Of a stretch of 64,000 nt of DNA, positions 36,101-45,100 are shown one piece after another (the stretch's first letter is position 1; every line of letters begins with the position of its first letter). Origin of the DNA: Desmodus rotundus (lineage: Eukaryota; Chordata; Mammalia; Chiroptera; Phyllostomidae); the NCBI RefSeq assembly GCF_022682495.2, contig NC_071394.1, positions 31,654,470 to 31,718,469 on the forward strand, in the 5' to 3' direction. The translations under genes and the position numbers were made by a program. A model generated the notes under the pieces. That model had not been told where the DNA came from. It saw nothing but the letters and a program-made list of their open reading frames with translations, and did not search any database.

Positions 36101-39100
36101 GGGCCGGGAGGGGCAGAGGATCTGTCCTGACTCCAAGGCTCTCCCCTAAGGGAGCAGCCAGTGATCTGAAGCCATGTCCAGTGCACGTGGTGAACTTGAC
36201 CTGGCTTCCTGAAGGGGTCAGTTCCCCAGGAGAAGAGGGAGGGAAATACAGTCTCAGGCAAGTGGGAAGCATGTCAGGCTTCATCTGGCCACTCACTGTA
36301 GTCCCACTGAGAGCTGGTAAGTTCAGGAATTGGAGATCTAAGACAGGGCGGCCCAAACCCAGGTCCTATGTCTGAACTGGCCCCAGAGGCTCGGGTTTGG
36401 GGAAGGGCTCCAGCCCAGCCCCTAAAGCAGACTGGAGGTCTAGATAGAGAGAATGAAGCAAAAGCCCAACTGGAAAAACTCAGCCACCTGACAAGTTTAA
36501 GGGAATCTTCTGGATGTAGAGTGTATAGGTTCCTTAGCTCTCTGGAGAGCAGATATGGGGCAACAAGACTCATTCTAAGAGCACACCCCCGGGGAGGCTA
36601 ATGCTCAGGCTGAGGGGGTTAAAGAAATGTATACATCTTTCCATCTTAGCAATTCTTAATCATGTTTTCAGTGTAATAGGATTCACACAGATTTGCCTTA
36701 AAAATGTACAGTGATAATTAATTTGCTCAAGAAATATATGTGTGTATATATCTACATCTGCATCTATAACCTCTTTAGCCTCTTTAACCTCCGTACGGTA
36801 GCATAGTTAATGAGCACATAGACAGGACTTGAACCCAGATCTTTTGCTTCTATTACATAATAGCCCTACTGTCTAAGATATGACAAATATTTCAGCATGA
36901 CCTAAACCAATGCGTGTGGTTATGATGGCAATTCCTAAGTTTCTTTAAACATTTGTGGGGGATCTTGCCTCCCAATGAACTGCCATTTAGGCACCTGGAA
37001 TCAATTCTAAGGCCTTTTTCTGACTGTCAAAAGGTAAAGTTATCACCTATGGTTTTACTCTTCCAGTTTACCCCTTCTCCAGTTTTATAAAGAGGGAAAG
37101 ACCAGTGAGGGGCTATACTGTTTGGTTTAGTAGAGATATACTCCATACATAAGACTCACAAATTCTGATGGGGGGAATGTGTTTATAATTTTACAACCAT
37201 TTATTGGTTAACATATGCTTCTGCCTCCTTCATGAGAATGCTATAAAAATTACTAGTCTTGCCCTGGCCAGGAAGCTCAGTTAGTTAGAGCATCATCCTA
37301 TATGCCAAGGTTGTGGGTTTGATCCCAGGTCAGGCACGTACAAGAATCCACCAATGAGTACATCAATAAGTATAAATGAGTGGAACAACAAATCAATGTT
37401 TTTCTCTCTTTCTCTCCTTTCCTCTGTCTCTCTAAAAATCTATTTAAAAATTTTCTTAGAAAAATCAGTACTCGTGGGCACTGACAACAGTGTGGTGATT
37501 GCCGGGATGGGGGGAGTGGAGGGAGATAGAGGAGGGGATGGGGGAATAAATGGTGATGGATGGACACTTGACTTGGGGCGGTGGACACACAACACAGTGT
37601 ACAGATGATGTGTTGCAGAAGTGTGCACCTGAAACCTGTATGATTTTGTTGACCAGTGTGACTCCAATAAATTCAATAAAAAGGAAAAAATGTTAAAACT
37701 CATTAGTCAAAAACAAGTTAATAAAAGTTTGAGTTTATGAGTGGGGAAACAAAGTCACTTAAGAAAATTTCTCAGATAGATCAAGGAAAAGATATGAGCT
37801 ACACCTTGGCCTTTCTTTGTGAGCTTGTGCAATCTCTTTTGCTTAAAGCCACCACCTCCTTTTTCTTACCTTAGTTGACATCTACTTCCTCAGAAAGACT
37901 GCTCTGAGTCCCATGAACTTCTCTGGGATTCCATTGGGCCCCTTCTATTGTCTTTACCACATTTTATTGGAATTATCTATCTCTATGCCAGTCTCCTCTA
38001 TGGGCCTAAGAACCCCTTTTTGTAATCTCCTGTCTTGGTCCACTGCCTGGTATTTGCTAAGCACTCAACAGATGTTTATTGAACAAGAGCGTTAACCAGG
38101 CCACCAGCAGCCTCTGTGTACCCACCTGTCCACACAATGCCTCCACCACGGGGAGTTCAAGTTTTCTTAGACGGATGGCTTGCTAATCAGTTTTATTAGG
38201 TACTTCCAGATTGTTTTCATTGGAAGTCTTTGATTGCCAGAAACTTTAACATTTCCCCCCCACGGTTTGTGACTATACCTTTTCTAATAAAACAAGTACA
38301 GCTACCACTTTGTAAAGATGAGCAAATCCTTGTTTTGAAGATAGATAGTATTTAAATAAAGCATTAAGAATGTTAAATAATGATCTTTTAAATATGCCAC
38401 AAATATTATGCCAGGGATAGTGTTGACATAATAGCACAGTTATGTATAAACTACCTTCATGTTTTCTCATAAAGTAATGTGGGCTTTCTTTGCTCTTCTC
38501 ACCTTATGAAGTTATTCACTGAGAGGCGACAGGAGAGGTTGGCTTAAAATTGACCCTGTCACCGGCGAGATCTTTAGTGCGGCTCCACTGGACAGAGAAG
38601 CTGAAAGCCTGTATCGGGTAAAAGTGGTGGCAACTGAAGTAGGTGAGCAAACAAAAAAGTAACAAGTTATTAGGGGTTCCATCAATAGAAATGGGAGGGA
38701 GGGAAAGTGGGTGGGGGCGTTCACTGGGTCAGATTGTCAGAATATCTTATAGGGGAATGACGAGAAAGGTACGGAAGCGGAGGGAACTACTTCCTGGTTT
38801 TGTTCAATAGGAGAATTACCTGGGCCTTGAGCACCTTCCCGGTTGTCCCTGAAGTCTGGCAAGGGTTCGTGTGTGCTGCTCACTCTGGTTTCCTGAGGGG
38901 CCTACAGCTCTAGGGGGGGTCCCCTTGTGCCTGCTGAACTACCTAGCTTCTCCAAAGTGGTTGGGGGTTTCTCCTGGAAGTGGGGTCAAACCACTGCCTG
39001 GCTGACCTATACCGTTACTTCCTCCTTTAGCCTTAAATTGCAACAGCTCAGGACTAGTCCTTTTTGAAACAAAAGGCTTTACGTGATGTTCTCACTTTGA

Positions 39101-42100
39101 TATATGCCAGAATCACCTGAGGAGCTTGTTCAGTACGTGTTCTGGGAGTTCACCTACTGATTTTGATTCAGTCGGTTTGGGTGGCCCAGGGTTTCTGTGT
39201 TTTGATGAAGTAGGGTGAACTTTGGAAACACTTATTATTTAAATAAGACAAGGATGTTCGAGTTATGTTTATGTAACCTTTGCATCCCATTTAATTCAAT
39301 TGCGGTGATACATATCGCCCACTGGTTCTAAATGTGGAGTTCTAGAGAATTTAAAAAATTAAAATTAAAATAAACTCACAGAAGTAGTATGCTTACCAGC
39401 AATAAGACTGGTAATTAAAATATTGAGTTTCTTTGCATTTAAATGGAATTTTTCAACTTTGAGTAGGAATTCTGTTGATACCAAAAAGTGAGAATTGAAC
39501 AAATTATGACTAAATACATACAGTGTTAGACCAAAACATAAACTTTCAAAACGTGTGGCCGAGGGTCGGGAGCTGGAATGGGAGCATTTCAGTAGGGAGG
39601 AATCACAGAAATGTTACCCACGCGTGAAAGATTAATGAAAACAAAAGTACTGCAGTCAAATGAAACCAACGAGGGTGGGAACGCAGAAGCGTGTGCCGGG
39701 TTTTGCAGGGACGTGTGCGAGTGGATGGGCCACGCCAAGGCGGGTCAGTTACTCGGTCTCTCTGGCTGGCATGTTCCATTTCACACTGTACACATTTAAC
39801 TCTTGATTTAACAGCTCCTGATTAATCAGGAGGAAGTTCCTGGCTGGGCCTTCATGCTGTGCATTCCACTCCAACACACTGTGGGGGTGAAACTTCACTT
39901 TGCATGCTTCCTAAAGACCTCGCACACTTAGCAGATTTATGAACCAAAACCAGGGTTCAAACCCTGCTCCATTTTGCAGTCGTCCACCCTGCAGTGATAC
40001 AAATAGGTGAAATGACCTAGGTGACTGACCTGAAATAGAAGACAGTCAAAAAGAAAAGCCAGAAAACAGAGTTCACGGGAATTGAAGCGGGTTGGAGCCA
40101 GAAACTGTAGGAACAGTATCTGTGATTGAAGTCAGGGAGAATGCGAACAGTGGTTTTGCGTTGCGCTGACAGCCCCGTTTAAGCACTCAGTATAATGACT
40201 TACTCCTCACACAATGCTATGGGGTAGGTACTCTTATTGACCATATTTTACAGATGAGGAAACCAAGACACTGAGCAGTTAAGTAACTTGCTCATGTTCA
40301 CATAGATACCAACCATTCAGGCTACTGAGTCCAAATTTCTCACCACTCTTGTGTAGCCCTTCACTATTTTCTAAGAGCACTGCGTGTGGGATCCTCACAA
40401 AACCACGTATGTTACAGCTGAAGACATGAGGCTTAGAGAACCTAACGAACATGCCTAAGTCAGTTTGAGGAGCAATTGAAGGTATGGGCTCTAACGTCAG
40501 AGCTTCTGGGTTGGAAGCTTCTCTTGGTATGACCTCAGCTTCTCTGAGCCTCAGTCTTCTCATCTGTAAATGTAAATTAGGGTCATTTTGAAGTAATGTA
40601 TATAAAATACCAGCACATAAATCTTAGGTATTGTTATCATTAAGACTATTTAACCAGGAAATGAAAACAGGTCTGTTTCTAAAAGTTTGTTACTTTTCTA
40701 CTGCCTCAATATACTCAACTACTTGAATTGCAATTAAAAAAAAAGAAAATATTCTTTTTATTAAAAGGAAATGAGAGAGCTGATACCCTGTTTCAATCAC
40801 TCAATCCCTTAGGTGGGTCCTCCTTGAACAGCATGGTGGATTTCCACCTGGCCCTCACGGATGTGAACGACAATGCCCCCCGGCTGGCAAAGGAGTACAT
40901 GGGCTTGTTCTTCTGCTATCCCCTCAGAGAACCCAGAAGTCTCGTTTTTGAGGCTACTGATGATGATCAGCAGTCATTTCGGGGTCCACAGTTTACATTT
41001 TCCCTTGGCAGTGAAAGCATGCGAAAAGACTGGGAGGTTTCCAAAATCAATGGTGAGTTGTCCAAAGTACATTGAGTAAAACACTGTGGGATGATGAAAT
41101 TAGTTTCTATTTGCCTTGATATGCTTGCAGCACTCAGCGCAGAATCTTTCTCCCATGCTCCCGGAAGGAGCTTCATGCTTTGGGAACTTGCACAGGGCTG
41201 TTCTTGTATCCTATAACATTGCTGACCTCATCATCAGTTCTCTCCCTTTTTTAGATTCCATAAATTTTCAATTCTTTGGATCTTAAACCAGTCTGCTGTT
41301 CCTGGGATACGGTCTACTTGGTTGTGAAATATTAGCATTTTTTAATGTTGTTGGATTTGATTTGATAAAATTTTAAGAATTTTTACACCTATATTCATGA
41401 AGCATGTTAGTCCATGTTTTCCTCTTTTTTGTAGTGTCCTTGTGTGGTTTTGATGTCAGAGTACTGCTAACCTCATAGAACGAGTGAAAGTGTTCTACCT
41501 CTTCAGTTATCTGGAAGAGTTTGTGTAAAATTGTTTTTTATTTCTTCCTTGAAGTTTGAAGCCATGTGGGCCTGGAGATTCCTTTGTAGGAAGTTTCATC
41601 AACAAATACAACTTCTTAATAGATATAAGGCTATTCAAATTATATATTTCTTCTTGGTTGAGCTGGTCATTTATATCTTTCATATAATTTGTCTATTTGA
41701 TTTGATTTGTCTAATTTATTGGCACACATTATTTATAATATTATTTTATTATCCTCTTAATATCTGCAGAATATGTAGTGATATCACCTCATTCTGATAT
41801 TGGAAAATAATGTCTCTTCTTTTTTTTCTTGATCAGTCTGGCTAGAGATTATTAATTTTATTGATACTCTCAAAGAACCAGCTTTAGATTTAATTGATTT
41901 TTTTCCTTTATTTTGTATTTCATTGCTCATATATATATTATTTCCTTTATTTTTCTTATGCTATATTTAATTTGTTTATGTTCTATTTTCATTTTTGTGG
42001 AAGCTGAGGTAATTAACTTGAGAACTTTTTTTCTGTTAACATAGGCATTTGGTGTTATAAATTTATCTTTTATTATCTCTTTAACTGCAGTCCACAAAGT

Positions 42101-45100
42101 TAAATGTATTGTTTTCATTTTCTTTCAGTTCAAAATACTTCATAATTTTTCTTTAGATTTCTTCTGTGACTTATGAGGTATTTTGGAGTGTGTTCCTTAG
42201 TTTCCAAAGATCTGTATATTTTTAACTTAATTCCATAGTGACCAGAGAACATTTGACTGGAATGCTATTCAACTTATTGATGCTTTTTTCTTTCAGTACT
42301 TTAAAGATATTTCTCCACTGTGTTCTGGATTGCATTTTTCTTTTTTGTTCTTTTAAATGTAAAGTGTCTTTTTTTTTTTCCTGGATGCTTTTAAGATTTT
42401 TCTCTAAATTACTAGCTTTAAGCAATTTGATTGTTATATGCTTTGTCATAGTTCTGATTTTCTTTTCCCTGAGATTTTCTGGTCTTCTTGGATTGAGGAT
42501 TTAGTTTCTATTAAATTTGGGGAAAAATTAGCAATTATTTCTTCAAATATATTTTCCTAAATCAGTGTTTATAGCAACTTTATAAAACATCACTACTTGG
42601 AATAATGATAGCTGACAGTATTTAGTATTTGTTTCTACAGAGAAATCATTAATTGAGGACTTGAAAAACCCTCTAGCCCTTTTTGACATTATGGCAGATA
42701 CAGGTGGAGTGATGATACTTCATAGTTTAACTCCTATCTAACCATTTCCCAGTCACCCTTAGCATGTGATACAAAGATGAACTTTATTGCTGCTGATCTA
42801 GGGTCTGAAGTCATGTTCCTTGTCATTTATTTTACCCCTATTGTGACAGGAACTCATGCCAGACTCTCCACCAAGCACACAAGCTTCGAGGAGAGAGTGT
42901 ATAACATCCCAATTCGCATCAACGATGGTGGCCGGCCACCCTTGGAAGGGACTGTCTCTTTACCAGGTAGGTATTTTGCTGCAGGCAATTTGGGATATTA
43001 TCATGGGTAGTTTGAAAGAATTCTTATCTTTGATTCCTCAGTTCACTTAAAAATTTAAACTACCAAATATCGTTCTGCTTTTCAGTTTCTTTCTGCACGT
43101 GCACGGAAGGAAGTTGTTTCAAGCCCGCGGGTCACCATCCCGGGATGCCCACTGTGGGCATGGCAGTTGGCATACTCCTGACCACGTTTTTGGTCATTGG
43201 TGAGTGGAATATCTCAGATTCCAGGATTTCTGTCCTGGTCCTCAGAAACATTAGCTCCCCTAAGGGTCTGTCTTAATGGGCTGCTGTGGTGGCTTCTCAA
43301 ATGGCAACCTAGACAATAGCCAAGAACATAGATCACCAGTAAACCATATCAAACCTTGCTGGTTGGGAGATACTGTTTTAGTACCACCATCCACCTATCA
43401 TTGATTGCCTTGTGGGTTACTTCGGGAAATATTATGACATAAGAGGCTTTAAAACATAAACGGTTATATTCTATGCCTACTTGCTAAGCATTCATGATGC
43501 AGGAGAGATGCAGTAGCTGTGCCCCTGCTATGTGCCAGGCACTGTGTTTGGTCTGCAGAGTACGGTGGTGGGCAAGACATAACAGAACCTAATCTCACAG
43601 GGCTTGTGACGTAGTCTGCCATGTTGGAACCGGGAGAAGTTAGCCTTCCAGGGGAGATGCTGACGTACCTGAAATGTGGCAGAACTTCCCTTTGTATCTG
43701 TCCATGACTGTGGACCATAAATCTTTATTAAACCACAATCATCCCACTGCATTATAGGCTTTATTTGGCCTTGGCCCCTGGTCGGGCTAAGCAGCACAGT
43801 CCCTGTGCTAGCTGTCTGCTTTTTTGTGAACATCTCAGTGCCTACTATAGTAACTACTCTCTTACAATTGTGCTCACCACAAGTTTTATAAATAAATACT
43901 TCATCAATTCATGTGTACCTGACTGTAGGGGTTTATACAGTTTCACATCCTTTCTTTTTTAAAGGAAGGGCTGATATTATTTCAAGTATTCTTAATCTTT
44001 CTCTCAGCATCTGATCTTTTCTGCCGTGACCCCATCTGTCCCACTGGACTCTGACTCACAGCACTAAAGGAGATCTCATTTCCTTATACCCTTCCATTCA
44101 AACCCTTCATTATTATGACATGGAAGGGCCTTCATGACATGACCATTACCCGTCTTAACATGTACATGGTGACCATCATTCCTCCCTGAGGACATCTGGT
44201 GCACACCTGTCATACTAACTGAACTAGCTTTTTGAGGTCCCACTCAGTTACCAAGATCCCCTCCACCTCTATGCCTTTTCTTATTCTAATTGACCTCCCA
44301 TTTTGAAAGGGTTTTTGAGGTTATGCACCAAATAGCTGTTTACTAATATGACCATTTAATCTCATAATTTTGCTACAAGTTAAACATTGGGTGAGTTTGG
44401 TGATATATAGAGGTAGAAGTAACAGAATCTTATTATTTCATATTCTTTTGTCAAAATAGGGTTGGGATTATTGCAAGATTCTTTTTTAAAAAATAACCAT
44501 AGAATAAAGGTTTATTAAAGCATAGTTGTCATACAATACTGTGTGAGTTTAAGGTGTACAATTTGGTTATTCAATAATTATACACCTTACAAAGTGATCA
44601 CTGTAATAAATCTTGTAACCATCTGTAATCATGCAAAGTTGTTATAATACTAATGACTATATTCCCTGTGCTATACATTACATCCCTGTGATTTATTTAT
44701 TTTATAACTGGAAAGTCGTAGCTTTTACTCTTCTTTACCTTTTTTTGCCCATCTACCCATGCTCCTATCCTCTGTCAACCAACAGGTGTTCTCTATATCT
44801 ATATCTCTATACCTATGCTAGCTGTCTATGAACGACGCTGCTTTGGAGAGACTCCAGGGTCACCAGACGTGACCTGCCAGAGTCCTTACTTTTAAGTATC
44901 TTAATGGGTCTCTGAGCATCCAGTCTTTTCTGTCACAATCCTCATGTGAACCTACTGCCAAGTTAATTTTTTTTTTAAATAACTCCCTTTTCCATTTTGG
45001 TCCCTGATTTATAGTGCACATTTAGTGCCAAAACGCACAGTGTAGTTTTGTAGGAGTTCAGAGATGGGAGAAATCTGAAAGGTTAGGTAGTCTACTCAAA

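Larger units (their letters stand above)
36044..38511 (+). other. CDH17 intron 12 (2.5 kb)
   Basis: Contains a plus-strand VES SINE (37261-37459) joined to a bat L1-type 3' end (about 37470-37695) and an L2 remnant (about 37850-38095). 36050-37255 and 38100-38500 hold nothing I recognise. Confidence 0.82.
38643..40812 (+). other. CDH17 intron 13 (2.2 kb)
   Basis: Contains a MER5-type patch (about 39105-39230), an inverted MIR (about 40180-40340) and a forward MIR (about 40470-40640). 38650-39100 and 39240-40170 hold nothing I recognise. Confidence 0.8.

Noticed and set aside
35625..36356. A 243-codon open frame on the minus strand
   Set aside because: It covers CDH17 exon 12 and flanking intron in antisense, including the pyrimidine tract read as a lysine/glutamate run. 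No protein-family character.
37261..37340. A tRNA gene
   Set aside because: Box A and box B are present, but the rest is the SINE body; there is no cloverleaf or mature tRNA 3' end.
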